Position numbers and translations under genes: made by a program
Part shown: one piece after another, positions 17,228 through 26,687 of the stretch
Numbering within the stretch: position 1 is the first letter of the stretch
Layout: every line of letters begins with the position of its first letter
NCBI GenBank assembly: GCA_963787645.1
Contig: CAWBDS010000014.1
Coordinates: 434,001-498,000, forward strand
From: Palsa-504 sp963787645
GTDB taxonomy: Bacteria > Actinomycetota > Actinomycetes > Streptosporangiales > Streptosporangiaceae
Direction: 5' to 3'
DNA: 64,000 bases
The notes under the pieces: model-generated
The model's input: only the letters and a program-made list of their open reading frames with translations
What the model was told of the DNA's origin: nothing
The model's database searches: none

Positions 17228-18030
17228 GGCTTCCGAGCCACCACGACGCAGTAATACGATTCGGCGGCGTTGGCCGGGACCTCGTCGCCGGGCTCCGGTC
17301 GCCACTCGGGCGGCCAGGTCAGGCCGGGCTCGACCACATCCATCCCCGCCACGAGCTTCCTGACCTCGCAGCGGCTGCGCACGTGGGCTTGCTCGGTCGC
17401 CTCGTCGAAGACCCGCTCCACGTCGTGGACCTCGGGAACGGTATCCGGTGTGGCGTGTGAGATGGCGACGTGGCTGCCGTCCGGGAATGGGTCGAGCAGT
17501 GCGGCGATCAGGGCCGCCGGATCGGACTCGTCGGAGACGAAATGCAAGATGGACAGGAACAGGAACGCCGTGGGCTCGCGGAAGTCGATCAGGCTCCGTA
17601 GCGCCGGGTCGCCCAGGATCTCATCGGGTTCCAGCAGGTCCTGCTCGATGATCGCGGTGTTCGGCACGTTGTGCAGCATGGACCGGGCATGGGCCAGGAC
17701 CACCGGATCGTGGTCGACGTAGACCACCCTGGTGTCCGGGTTGGCGTCCCGGGCGATTTCGTGGGTGTTGCCCACGCTGGGCAGTCCGGCCCCGACGTCC
17801 ACGATCTGCCGGATGCCGACCTCGTTAATCAGGTAGCGGACCACCCGGCGCAGGAAGGCCCGGTTCCATTTGACTGCGAGCTGTACGTTCGGCAGCTGGG
17901 CGATCATCGACTCGGCCACCGCCCGGTCCGCCGGGTAGTTGTCCTTGCCGCCGAGCAGGTAATCATAGATCCGGGCCGCGCTGGGAATGTCGGGCCGGAA
18001 GGTGGTCCGCCAGTCTCCCTCGTCAGTCAC
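17224..18030 (-). CDS. SAM-dependent methyltransferase, SAV2177/DUF574 family
   Basis: 268 residues with the family opening PSAARIYDYLLGGKDNYPADR, the FLRRVVRYLINEVGIRQIVDVGAGLPS motif I region, VVYVDHDPVVLAHARSML, and FLFLSILHFVSDESDP. This family is nearly restricted to actinomycetes and is often present in many copies per genome. The substrate is unknown. It diverges from the TPR gene at 18143 across about 110 bases and converges on the MFS gene. Confidence 0.9.
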   Translation of the reverse strand: MTDEGDWRTTFRPDIPSAARIYDYLLGGKDNYPADRAVAESMIAQLPNVQLAVKWNRAFLRRVVRYLINEVGIRQIVDVGAGLPSVGNTHEIARDANPDTRVVYVDHDPVVLAHARSMLHNVPNTAIIEQDLLEPDEILGDPALRSLIDFREPTAFLFLSILHFVSDESDPAALIAALLDPFPDGSHVAISHATPDTVPEVHDVERVFDEATEQAHVRSRCEVRKLVAGMDVVEPGLTWPPEWRPEPGDEVPANAAESYYCVVVARKP

Positions 18031-18142
18031 TAACCCCCCTTGGCCGTGGCCTGCCCGCTCGCGATCCGCCCAATCCTATCCCTGGTGACCCGGATGGCCG
18101 AGGTCTCGACGGTGGGGATCGGCGACTTATAGATTCTCCTTT

Positions 18143-20089
18143 ATGAGCGGTGAGGCGGGCCAGGCGACGCCTGCTCGTCGGCTGGAGCTCGTCGCTGATC
18201 CGGTCGGCGGGCTGGCTGCCGCGCTCGCGGCCGGGGCCCGCGCCCGTGAGGTGGACGGTGACCTGCGGGCCAGCCGCCAGAGCTTCGAACAGGCCTACCA
18301 GCTCGCCGAGCGGGCTGGTGACGTGCAGGCCACGGCGCTGGCCGCGCTGGGCCTGGCCGGGCTGTGGGTTTCTGAGCGCCGGACCGTGACCGGCGCGGCG
18401 CTGTTCCAGGCCCGGCTGGAGCACGCGCTGTCGCTGCTCGATCCTTCGTCATCTTTGGCCATGCGCATCCGCACCCGGCTGGCGGGGGAGTCGGACTACG
18501 TCCAGGGCGGGCACGAGGCGATCTGGGCCGAGCTGGACGCGGCCCGGGCCGCCGCCGATCCGGAACTCCTGGCCGAGGCGCTGAGCCTGGCCCACCACTG
18601 CCTGCTGGGCCCGCACGACGTCTCCCGGCGCCGGGGCCTGGCGGTTGAGCTGGTCAAGGCCAGCTTCCGGACCAGGCGCCGCAGCGACCTGCTCATGGGC
18701 TTGTTGTGGCAGACCGTGGACGCGTATTCAGCGGGCGACCCGCACGCCGGCCGGTACCTGGGTGAGCTGCGGGATCAGCTCGAACAGCAGAACCACCTGG
18801 CCGTCGCGTTCGTCGTCAGCGCTATTGACGTGATGCTGGCCATTCGCGCTGGCCGCCTCGATGACGCGGAGACCCTGGCCCGGGTCTGTGCCACGGTCGG
18901 CGCGGCGGCCGGGGACATCGACCATGAATGGTGGTCCGGCGCCCAGCTGGTGACGATCCGCTGGTATCAGGGTCGGCTGGCCGAACTGCTGCCGGTGCTC
19001 CGGGACCGGGAGCACTCCCCGGACCTGTCCGCGGTGGACAATTCAGCGGTCGCCGCGCTGGCCGTCGCCGCGGCCCAGAGCGGCGACCTGCGGACGGCGG
19101 CCAGCTCGCTCAAGGCCCTGTGCGGCAGCGATCTGACCGGCCTGCCGCGCTCCAGCAGCTGGCTCGGGACGATGAATGGCATCGTGGAGACCGCCGCGCT
19201 GCTCGGTGACGCCGACGTGGCGGACCGGGCCTACGAGCTGGTCCGGCCGTACGCCGCCCTGCCTATGGTGGGCAGCCTCGGCATTACCTGCTTCGGATCG
19301 GTGCATCATGCCCTCGGGGTGGCCTCGCTGACCTGCGGGCACCTGGACCGGGCCATCGATCACCTGCGGGCCGCCGTCCAGCAGAACCTGGCCCTGGCTC
19401 ACTGGCCGGCCGTGGTGGCCTCCCGGCATCGGCTGGCCCAGGTCTACCGGCGCCGCGGTCAGCCGGGTGACGCCGACGCCGCGCGAGGCGAGCTGAAGAC
19501 GGCCGCGGGCGAGGCGGCGGCGCTGGGCTTGCCCGCCTTGGATGACGGGGCCCGCGCGCCGGCCGGACAGGCCGCGCAGTGCCAGCGGGCGGGCCGGAAG
19601 TGGCGCCTGTCCTGGCGGGATCGCAGCATCTTGATGGAGGACAGCATCGGGATGACCCACCTGGCCGTGCTGGTGGCCAACCCCCGCCAGGAGATCCTGG
19701 CCGCCGAACTGGCCGCCGGCCTGTCCGCGCTGGGCACGGCCGGCGACGGCGGTTCGGCGCATCCCGTACTGGATCAGGCGGCGATCACCGAGTACCGGAA
19801 CCGGCTGAAGCGGCTGGACGCCGAGCTTGACCGGCGAGACCCGGACGACGAAGAAGGCCGCGGGGCCGCGCAGGCCGAACGGGACTGGCTCGTCGCCCAG
19901 CTGGCCAGCGCGGCGGGGTTCGGCGGCCGCGTGCGATCCTTCCCCGACCAGGGCGAACGCGCCCGGGTCGCCGTCGGCAAGGCCATCCGCCGGGCCCTGG
20001 CCCGGGTCGAGGAGGCGGATCCGATCCTGGGTGAGCACCTGCGCCAGACCGTGCACACCGGCCTGCGCTGTTCCTACTGGCCCGGCTGA
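18143..20089 (+). CDS. TPR-type regulator-like protein with a conserved C-terminal domain
   Basis: 648 residues, mostly helical TPR-like repeats (for example HLDRAIDHLRAAVQQNLALAHWPAVVASRHRLAQVYRRRGQ). The C-terminal ~150 residues carry a block usually found at the end of large actinobacterial ATPase/LuxR-type regulators: DSIGMTHLAVLVANPRQEILAAEL, ITEYRNRLKRLDAEL, RARVAVGKAIRRALARVEEADPILGEHLR and TGLRCSYWPG. No P-loop or DNA-binding domain is seen, so this looks like the effector half of such a regulator standing alone. Cytoplasmic; role unknown. Confidence 0.65.
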   Translation: MSGEAGQATPARRLELVADPVGGLAAALAAGARAREVDGDLRASRQSFEQAYQLAERAGDVQATALAALGLAGLWVSERRTVTGAALFQARLEHALSLLDPSSSLAMRIRTRLAGESDYVQGGHEAIWAELDAARAAADPELLAEALSLAHHCLLGPHDVSRRRGLAVELVKASFRTRRRSDLLMGLLWQTVDAYSAGDPHAGRYLGELRDQLEQQNHLAVAFVVSAIDVMLAIRAGRLDDAETLARVCATVGAAAGDIDHEWWSGAQLVTIRWYQGRLAELLPVLRDREHSPDLSAVDNSAVAALAVAAAQSGDLRTAASSLKALCGSDLTGLPRSSSWLGTMNGIVETAALLGDADVADRAYELVRPYAALPMVGSLGITCFGSVHHALGVASLTCGHLDRAIDHLRAAVQQNLALAHWPAVVASRHRLAQVYRRRGQPGDADAARGELKTAAGEAAALGLPALDDGARAPAGQAAQCQRAGRKWRLSWRDRSILMEDSIGMTHLAVLVANPRQEILAAELAAGLSALGTAGDGGSAHPVLDQAAITEYRNRLKRLDAELDRRDPDDEEGRGAAQAERDWLVAQLASAAGFGGRVRSFPDQGERARVAVGKAIRRALARVEEADPILGEHLRQTVHTGLRCSYWPG

Positions 20090-20123
20090 TCAGTACCTGC
20101 GGCCCGGCGAGCCTATCCAAACG

Positions 20124-20423
20124 GTGATCGGCGCGCAGACGGCCAGCGCGTGGCTGGCCGCGCTGACCGGTGTGTTTGTCTTCCTGGGCCTGAACAAGTA
20201 CCGGATCATCGCGGTCACGCCGAGCCGGATCGTGGTCCTGGACGCGGGCCAGGCCAGCCTGAAGAAGGCCCGCGGCGTGGTCACCGAACTACCCCGGTCC
20301 ACGCGGCTGGGCCCGGGCACCGGCGTGTGGCACCGCATCCCGGCAGGCGGCGAGACCCTGCGCGTGCATCGCCGGTTCTTCAAGGACCTCGAGACCGCCG
20401 ACGCCGCGCTGGCCGTGGCCTGA
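20124..20423 (+). CDS. Small PH-like domain protein (start uncertain)
   Basis: The frame encodes LRPGEPIQTVIGAQTASAWL, one likely membrane or buried segment (LAALTGVFVFLGL), then KYRIIAVTPSRIVVLDAGQ and a basic tail. This resembles bacterial PH-like proteins. GTG 20124 is the first normal start, but similarity seems to begin about 10 codons earlier, right after the preceding stop. A CTG start (20097) or read-on from the TPR gene is therefore possible. It ends one base before the convergent kinase gene. Function unknown. Confidence 0.5.
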   Translation: MIGAQTASAWLAALTGVFVFLGLNKYRIIAVTPSRIVVLDAGQASLKKARGVVTELPRSTRLGPGTGVWHRIPAGGETLRVHRRFFKDLETADAALAVA

Positions 20424-21497
20424 TCAGGCCCGCGACTCGTCGTAAGCGGCGCGCAGCCGCGATTCGGCCGCGGCCGGGGCGTGCACGTGGTCCAGGCCCA
20501 GCAGCGCGGCACCCACCACCGGCGGTACGTCGATCACGCGGACCTGCGCGCGCGGGGCGGCCTCGGCGAGCTGCCGGGCGATGCTGTCCATCAGCAATGG
20601 GTTGCGAGCGGTGATGACCCCGCCGCCGAGGATGATCGGGGTGGCCTGGCCGGTGAGATCAAGGCGCCGCATGGCGGTTATCGCCATGACCGAGATCTCA
20701 TCGGCCAGGCGGTTCACCACCGTCCGCGCTACCGGGTCGCCCTCGTCGGCGGCCTGCAGCAGGAGCGGCGCGAGGCCGATCAGCTCGTCGTCGTTGATCT
20801 TGCCCTTGTGGATGCCGAGGGTGATCTCCTCCACCCGGTCCACGCCGAAGTGGCCGGTCAGGTAGCCGCCCAGCGTGGTGGCCGGGCCGCGGCCGTCTTC
20901 GGCCCGGATCGCGTGCCAGAGCACTTCCAGCCCGAGGCCGTAGCCGCCGCCCCAGTCGCCAGAGATCGTGCCCAGGGCCAGGTACCTGGTCACCTGGCCA
21001 TCCGGCGCGACGCCCACGGCGTTGATGCCCGCGCCGCACACCACGGCCACGCCCCAGTGCGGATGCACGCGATCGGATAGTCCGGACCGCAAGATGGCGA
21101 AGGTGTCGTTGACCACGGTCGCCGCCGGGCTCCAGCCCTGGGTCTGGACCGCCGCGGCGTGCTCGGCCTCCTCCTCGGGCAGGTCGGCGTTGGCCAGGCA
21201 GGCCACGGTGTGCATCGCCACCCAGCCCGTACCGTCGGTCCGGTAGTGTCCGGTCAGCTGGGCAGCGGCCTGCTTGACCACGGCGTCCAGGACCAGCACG
21301 GTCTGGTCGACCCCGACGTCGTGAGCGTTGATGCCCGGACCGCGGGCGGCGGCCAGCAGCGTGCCGTCGCCGGCCACCAGGGCCACGTCGGTCTTGCTGT
21401 TCCCGCCGTCGATGGCCAGTACGGCTGGCTTGAGCTGCTGCGGTCCAGGCCGCGCGGACCGCGGCAGCAGCGGATTGGCGGAGAAGGACTCAGCCAA
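20424..21497 (-). CDS. N-acetylglucosamine/glucosamine kinase, BadF/BadG family
   Basis: About 357 residues of the ASKHA fold. VLAIDGGNSKTDVALV is the phosphate-1 loop, VVNDTFAILRSGL the mid-domain Asp region, VVCGAGINAVGVAPDG phosphate-2, and TPIILGGGVITARN the adenosine site. This is the family of GlcNAc kinases and of Vibrio glucosamine kinase. I chose the TTG at 21497, overlapping the GH9 stop by 8 bases; ATG 21557 would overlap by 68. It ends the eight-gene leftward sugar operon, where it would phosphorylate the amino sugar freed from oligosaccharides. Substrate is inferred from context. Confidence 0.75.
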   Translation of the reverse strand: MAESFSANPLLPRSARPGPQQLKPAVLAIDGGNSKTDVALVAGDGTLLAAARGPGINAHDVGVDQTVLVLDAVVKQAAAQLTGHYRTDGTGWVAMHTVACLANADLPEEEAEHAAAVQTQGWSPAATVVNDTFAILRSGLSDRVHPHWGVAVVCGAGINAVGVAPDGQVTRYLALGTISGDWGGGYGLGLEVLWHAIRAEDGRGPATTLGGYLTGHFGVDRVEEITLGIHKGKINDDELIGLAPLLLQAADEGDPVARTVVNRLADEISVMAITAMRRLDLTGQATPIILGGGVITARNPLLMDSIARQLAEAAPRAQVRVIDVPPVVGAALLGLDHVHAPAAAESRLRAAYDESRA

Positions 21498-23403
21498 GGC
21501 CGGAACCCTGATCCCCGCCCAGGGCGAACGCGAACAGGGACGCGGCGGTGTAATCATCGGCGGGTTCGACCGACGGCCAGGACACCACGTTGTCCTCGTA
21601 ACCGGCCGTGGCGTTGTTGAACGGCGCGAACTGGCCCGCGCTGCAGGCCCGCATCCCGGAGACCGTGCCCAGGCCGGTGAAGTTGCCGATGCTGCTCGGC
21701 CCGTCGGTGGTCGCGCCCAGCTGGATGTTGCCGGTGCCGGTCAGCGAGCCGGCCAGGTTGGCGATCTCGCTCTGCATGCAGTGCGGGAACACCGTGCCGG
21801 CGCCGACCACGAACGAGCTGCCCCAGGCGTTCGCGCCCAGCGCGAAGTTCAGCTGCTGCTGGGCAAAGGACTCGAACGCGGCCGAGCCGCCGTACTTCCG
21901 GTACAGGGCGTCGGTGATGAACAGGCCGAACGCGTGCGGCGAGGCGTCTGAGGCGCCGAGCTGGGTACCGAGCGCGAACGGGTCATGGTCCGCCATGGCC
22001 TCGCCGGTCCGCAGCTGGGCGGCCAGGTCGGCCAGCAGCATGGCCGGGGCTATGGGCTGGACGTCCGCTTGCTGCATGGCTTGGAGCAGCTCGGCCTCGG
22101 CCACCGCTCCGTCGTCGTACAGGTTGAAGGTGTCGGACTGGCCCTGGGCGATGTAGGCCCGGGCCCAGCGGGCGGCGGTGGCCAGATCCGCGCTCAGCTG
22201 CGCGGCCGGGGCACCGGTCGCCTCGTCGGCCAGGGCGATATCGGCCGCGCCCCACAGCATGTCGCTCTTCCATTGCGTGCCCGGGTAGTAGTCGTGCGGG
22301 AACGCGGTGACCAGCTGGCCCACGTCGGTGGTCTTGGCCATCGCGTACACGCCCCGGGCCAGGCCGAGCAGGTGCGCGGCCTGGGCCGGATCACTAGCCG
22401 CGGACAGCTGCGCACCCAGGGCGAAGTCGGCGGCGAACCGGCCGGCCAGGTCTGGGCTGACCGGCTGGCCGGGCGGCGCGGCCTCGAACACCGGCCGGTA
22501 CTTGACGAAGTACGCGGTCGGCCCCGGATTACCGCCCGGGCTGACGTTCATGCGGTCCTCGGCCTGGGGCAGGAACCAGAAGTTGTAGTCGCCCTGGATG
22601 GTGTTGCTCGCGTTGCCGTTACCGATCCCGACCTGCGCGTACAGCACCTTGAGCGCGGGATTCCACAGCTTGGTGATCCACTGCAGGCCAAAGGCGGCCT
22701 CAGGCTGCAGAGCGGGGTAGGACCCGGGGAAGTCGCGAGAAGCGATCAGCATCAGCGCGTCGGCGTAGCTAGCTGTGTAGGCGAACTTCTCGTAGCCGCC
22801 GCCCGCGTCGAACCAGCCGCCCGCCACGTCCACCGGCCCGCCGATCTTCTTCAGCGTGCCGAGCAGGTTGTCGTTGCTGTCGTAGGACGGATCGGCGTAG
22901 ATGGAGGCGCGCTCGTCGGTCAGGTTGGCGGGCTGGCGGCCCAGGACCGACGAAACCACATCCGGGCCGTCCCGCTCCGAGGTGAAGTACTGCACGGCGT
23001 TGTCCACCAGCTGGCGGTAAAGCTGGGCCCCGGTGCCGATCGTGAAGGTGGGGGAGACCGCGGCCGCGGGGGACAGGACCCGGACCTGGTACTCACCCGA
23101 TGTGGCCAGGCCCGAGAAACTCAGCCGGTACACGGCCCGGTAGGAGGAGTTCCACGACCCCACGTCGTCGGTCGAGGTCCCCCGGTAGGCCACCCCGTAG
23201 GGGGTGGTGATTTCGAAATTTACCGAACGGACCGGCCTGGCGAGCATCACGTACGCGATCTTCGGCCCACCGGACGGGTAGCCCACTTGGTTCACCCTGA
23301 CCTGAGGTGCAGGTGTTGAAGCGGTGGCGGCCGAGGCCGCGGGGACAGCCGCGGCCAGCGTGAGGCCGGCGGCGGCCAGGATCGCGGTCCAGGTGCGTCT
23401 CAT
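21490..23403 (-). CDS. Secreted glycoside hydrolase family 9 (possible exo-glucosaminidase or endoglucanase)
   Basis: 637 residues. ATG 23403 has AGGAGG six bases upstream. A Sec signal ends near AASAA, followed by the N-terminal Ig-like CelD_N domain (QVRVNQVGYPSGGPKIAYVML). The (alpha/alpha)6 catalytic domain follows: GGWFDAGGGYEKF near residue 195, a His in TVFPHCMQS and EDNVVSWPSVEPADDYTAAS near residue 615 with the acid Glu. The second Asp of the usual DAGD motif is Gly here. GH9 includes cellulases and the Vibrio-type exo-glucosaminidases. Lying with an Opp-type importer and a BadF kinase, the glucosaminidase reading is favoured. The Asp loss leaves the mechanism open. Confidence 0.8.
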   Translation of the reverse strand: MRRTWTAILAAAGLTLAAAVPAASAATASTPAPQVRVNQVGYPSGGPKIAYVMLARPVRSVNFEITTPYGVAYRGTSTDDVGSWNSSYRAVYRLSFSGLATSGEYQVRVLSPAAAVSPTFTIGTGAQLYRQLVDNAVQYFTSERDGPDVVSSVLGRQPANLTDERASIYADPSYDSNDNLLGTLKKIGGPVDVAGGWFDAGGGYEKFAYTASYADALMLIASRDFPGSYPALQPEAAFGLQWITKLWNPALKVLYAQVGIGNGNASNTIQGDYNFWFLPQAEDRMNVSPGGNPGPTAYFVKYRPVFEAAPPGQPVSPDLAGRFAADFALGAQLSAASDPAQAAHLLGLARGVYAMAKTTDVGQLVTAFPHDYYPGTQWKSDMLWGAADIALADEATGAPAAQLSADLATAARWARAYIAQGQSDTFNLYDDGAVAEAELLQAMQQADVQPIAPAMLLADLAAQLRTGEAMADHDPFALGTQLGASDASPHAFGLFITDALYRKYGGSAAFESFAQQQLNFALGANAWGSSFVVGAGTVFPHCMQSEIANLAGSLTGTGNIQLGATTDGPSSIGNFTGLGTVSGMRACSAGQFAPFNNATAGYEDNVVSWPSVEPADDYTAASLFAFALGGDQGSGLG

Positions 23404-23414
23404 CTGCAGCCTCC

Positions 23415-24666
23415 TCATGCCCACGGCAGGTAGCGCGCGTTCTCGGCGATCAGCCGGTCGGTCAGGCACTGCGCCGCCTCGGCCTGGCCGACCAGCGGGT
23501 GCGCCAGCAGCGCGTCGTACACCCGGTCGCGTCCGCCGTGCAGCGCCGCCTCGAGCGCGAGTTCCTCGTACGCGTACACGTGGGCGATCAGCCCGCGCAG
23601 CAGTGGCTCGACGGGTTCGACCGGGACCGGCGTGGCGCCGTCGCGGCCGATCACGGCCGGCACCTCGATCACCGCGTCGGACGGCAGGAACGGCAGCGTG
23701 GTCCCGTTCAGCGTGTTGACCACCTGAACGTCGCGCCGGTCAGCGCGCAGCGAGACGAGCAGGTCCACGGCCGCCTCGGAGTAGAAGGCGCCGCCGCGCT
23801 GGGCCAGCTGGGGCGGCTTGCGGTCCAGGGCCGGGTCGGCGTACAGGGCCAGCAGTTCGGTCTCCAGCCGGGCTACTTCCTCGGCGCGGGTCACCGCCCC
23901 GTGCTGGGCGGCCACCACCTGGTCGTGGGCGTAGTAGTAGCGCAGGTAGTACGACGGCACCAGGCCCAGGTGGCGGACGAATTCCGCCGACATCCCGGTG
24001 TGCGGCGCGATGTCCTCGGCATGCGTGGCCAGCAGCTTGGGCAGCACGTCCGCCCCGTCCACCAGGACCGAACGCTCCCAGGTCAGGTGGTTCAGGCCGA
24101 CGTGCCCGAGTGAGAACCCGGTCCGGCGCCATCCCGAGCAGCGCCGCGAAGTGACGCTGGAACCCGATGGCCACGTTGCACAGGCCGACGGCCCGGTCGC
24201 CGGCGGACAGCAGCGCCCGGGTGACGATCCCCACGGGGTTGGTGAAATCGATGATGAACGCTGAGGGCGAAGCCCGTCGGGTGGCCCGTTCCGCCAAATC
24301 CAGGACTATGGGCACGGTGCGGAGCGCCTTTGCAAAGCCGCCCGCCCCGGTGGTCTCCTGGCCCACGCAGCCGCAGTCCGGCGGCCAGGTCTCGTCGCGC
24401 TGCCGGGCGGCCTGACCGCCGATCCGCAGCTGGAACAAGATCGCGTCGGCGCCGTCGGCGCCGTCGTCCAGGCTGGCCGTCCAGCGGACCCGGCCGGGAT
24501 GCCCGTGCGCGGCCATGATCCGCGCCGAGACCGGCCCCACGGCCGCGAGCCGGTCCAGGTCCGGGTCCACGAGCACCAGTTCCGAGACCGACGGCAGCAG
24601 CCGTCCGATGCCGTCCGCGAGCTCCGGCGTGTACGTCGACCCGCCGCCGATCACCGTGACCTTCAT
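23415..24666 (-). CDS. Glycoside hydrolase family 4 (6-phospho-beta-glucosidase/ChbF-like), frameshifted
   Basis: N-terminal frame: MKVTVIGGGSTYTPEL (NAD-binding), IDFTNPVGIVTRAL, and GLCNVAIGFQ with the metal Cys. C-terminal frame: GHVGLNHLTWERSVL with the metal His, then YYLRYYYAHDQVV and EVPAVIGRDGATPV. Together they make a normal GH4 of about 416 residues, but one extra base at 24112-24117 (GAGAAC on the plus strand) breaks the frame between Val and Ser. GH4 enzymes work by an NAD+/metal redox mechanism on 6-phospho or free disaccharides; ChbF of E. coli cleaves chitobiose phosphate. It overlaps the ATPase gene by ATGA and precedes GH9 by 11 bases. Confidence 0.8.
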
Positions 24667-25673
24667 GAGAACGCCCGGGCCGGCTCGGACCCGGTGGCCT
24701 GGGCGGCCTGGGCCACGTGGCAGGCCGCGTCGTGCCCCGGATCCAGCTCGGCGAGCACCGGCGTGACCTGAGCGCAGGTGTCGATGGCCAGCGGGCAGCG
24801 GTAGCGGAACCGGCAGCCGGGAGCCGGGTCGATGACCTTGGGCGGCTCGCCGCGGTCGGTCTCGGCGGCCACCGACAGCGGCGCCCGCGGGTCGGGCACC
24901 GCGGACAGCAGCAGCTGGGTGTACGGGTGCCGCGGGTGGGCCAGCACCTCGTCGATCGGGCCCGATTCGGCGATCTGGCCCGCGTACATGACGATCAGCC
25001 GGTCCGCCACGTACCGGGCGCTGGCGATGTCGTGCGTGATGTACAGGACCGACACGCCCATCGTGTCCCGCAGTTCGGCCATCAGGTTCAGCAGCCCGAT
25101 CCGGATCGAGACGTCCAGCATCGAGACCGGCTCGTCGGCCAGGATCAGCTTGGGCCGCATGGCCAGCGCCTGGGCGAACCCGACCCGCTGCCGCTGCCCG
25201 CCGCTGAGCTCATAGGGGAAGCGCTCGCCCATGTCGGCGCCCAGCCCGACCGCCTCGAACACCCGGGCCGCTTCGGCCGAACGCTCAGCCGCGGACAGCT
25301 CGGGCCGGTGCAGCTTGAGGCTGCGCAGCACGCCGTGCTGGACCCGGAGCACCGGGTTCATCGAGCCGAACGGATCCTGGAAGACCATCGGCACCAGGCC
25401 GCTGTAGCGCAGCCGGTCGCGGCGCGAGCGGATCTGTGACACCGGCCGGCCCTCGAAGTAGATCTCCCCGCTGGTCGGCGCGTAGATCCGGGCCAGCAGG
25501 CGGGCGGTGGTCGATTTGCCGCTGCCGCTCTCGCCGGCCAGGGCCACGATCTCGTGCTCGCCGACGGTGAAGTTCACGTCGTCCAGCGCGTGCAGCGTCC
25601 GGCGGGACAGCGCGCCGCCGATCTTGAAGTGCCGGGTCAGGTGTTCGGTGCGGAGCAGCTCGGTCGAGGTCAT
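24663..25673 (-). CDS. Opp/Dpp-type ABC transporter ATP-binding protein (OppF-like)
   Basis: 336 residues from ATG 25673. Walker A is LAGESGSGKSTTARLL, the signature LSGGQRQRVGFAQAL, Walker B LILADEPVSMLDVS, then YITHDIASARYVADRL. The C-terminal oligopeptide/disaccharide-type extension PGCRFRYRCPLAIDTC, with its Cys cluster, is intact. It energises uptake together with the OppD-like subunit. ATGA overlaps on both sides couple it to its neighbours. By context it probably serves oligosaccharides, not peptides. Confidence 0.9.
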   Translation of the reverse strand: MTSTELLRTEHLTRHFKIGGALSRRTLHALDDVNFTVGEHEIVALAGESGSGKSTTARLLARIYAPTSGEIYFEGRPVSQIRSRRDRLRYSGLVPMVFQDPFGSMNPVLRVQHGVLRSLKLHRPELSAAERSAEAARVFEAVGLGADMGERFPYELSGGQRQRVGFAQALAMRPKLILADEPVSMLDVSIRIGLLNLMAELRDTMGVSVLYITHDIASARYVADRLIVMYAGQIAESGPIDEVLAHPRHPYTQLLLSAVPDPRAPLSVAAETDRGEPPKVIDPAPGCRFRYRCPLAIDTCAQVTPVLAELDPGHDAACHVAQAAQATGSEPARAFS

Positions 25674-26687
25674 CGGGACAGGCTCCCCTCGTGGCCGGCC
25701 TCGACCGGCAGGCTGCCGTCCTGGCGGCGCAGGCAGCGGACCAGCGTCTGGTCCAGTGCTTCCAGCTCCGGCGCCACCTCGGCGCACCGCGCTAGCGCGT
25801 GCGGGCAGCGCGGGTGGAACCGGCACCCGGCCGGGAGCCGGCCCAGGTCGGGCGGGTTACCGGGGATGCCCTTGAGCGGGACCTTCGGTCCGCGGATGGA
25901 GGGAAAGGCCTCGAGCAGGCCGTGGGTGTAGGGGTGCAGCGGCCGGTCGAACACCGCCCGGGTATCGCCCAGCTCGTCCACCTGGCCGGCGTACATCACC
26001 ATCAGCCGGTCGGAGAAGTGGCTGATCAAGGACATGTCGTGGGTGACGAAGATGACCGCGAAGCCGTAGGTCACCTGGAGTTCCTTGATCTGCATCATCA
26101 GCGAGCGCTGGGCCACCACGTCCAGGGCCGAGGTCGGCTCGTCCATGATGACCAGGTCCGGGGTGAACAGCATGGCCATCGCGATCATCGAGCGCTGCCG
26201 CATGCCGCCGGACAGCTGGTGCGGATAGCTGCGCAGGTGCACCGGGTCGATGCCGACCATGCGCATGACCTCGGCCAACCGGGTCTCGATCTCCTCCTTG
26301 GTCGGCTTGCCGTGCGCCTTCATCGCGTCCTTGAACTGCGCCCCGATCGACTTGACCGGGTTCAGCGCGTTCATCGCGCTCTGCATGACCACCGACATGT
26401 CGCGCCAGCGGATCGTGGACAGCTGCTCGTCGGTCAGCCCCACCATGTTGGTGCCCTCGAATGTGACGCTGCCCGCGGCCACCCGCGCGGGCGGCGAGAG
26501 CAGCTGGGCCACGGCGAACAGCAGCGTCGACTTCCCGCAGCCCGATTCGCCGACCACGCCGAGGAACTCGCCGCGGTCGAGCGTGAACGAGAACGTCGTC
26601 CACGGCCCGGACCTCACCTCGATCCAGGACGTAGTCGACACACAGGCCGCTGACCTCGAGCACCGGAACGTCAGGCAAGCTCGGCAC
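25670..26687 (-). CDS. Opp/Dpp-type ABC transporter ATP-binding protein (OppD-like), frameshifted
   Basis: Starts at GTG 26687 (VLEVSGLCVDYVLDRGEVRAVDDV), then loses frame at 26589-26594. The other frame continues FSFTLDRGEFLGVVGESGCGKST (Walker A), HQLSGGMRQRSMIAMAM, LVIMDEPTSALDVVAQR and FVTHDMSLISHFSDRL. It ends with the GCRFHPRCPHALARC extension. One extra base inside GTTCTC (minus strand) separates two otherwise perfect halves of a protein of about 339 residues. The same GTTCTC context breaks the GH4 gene two genes downstream. It overlaps the upstream permease gene by 17 bases. Probably functional if the extra base is an error. Confidence 0.85.

Noticed and set aside
24112..24117. Programmed +1 frameshifting in GH4 and oppD as a confirmed mechanism
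   Set aside because: Only the shared GTTCTC context supports it; sequencing error explains it more simply, so it is kept as a question, not a feature.
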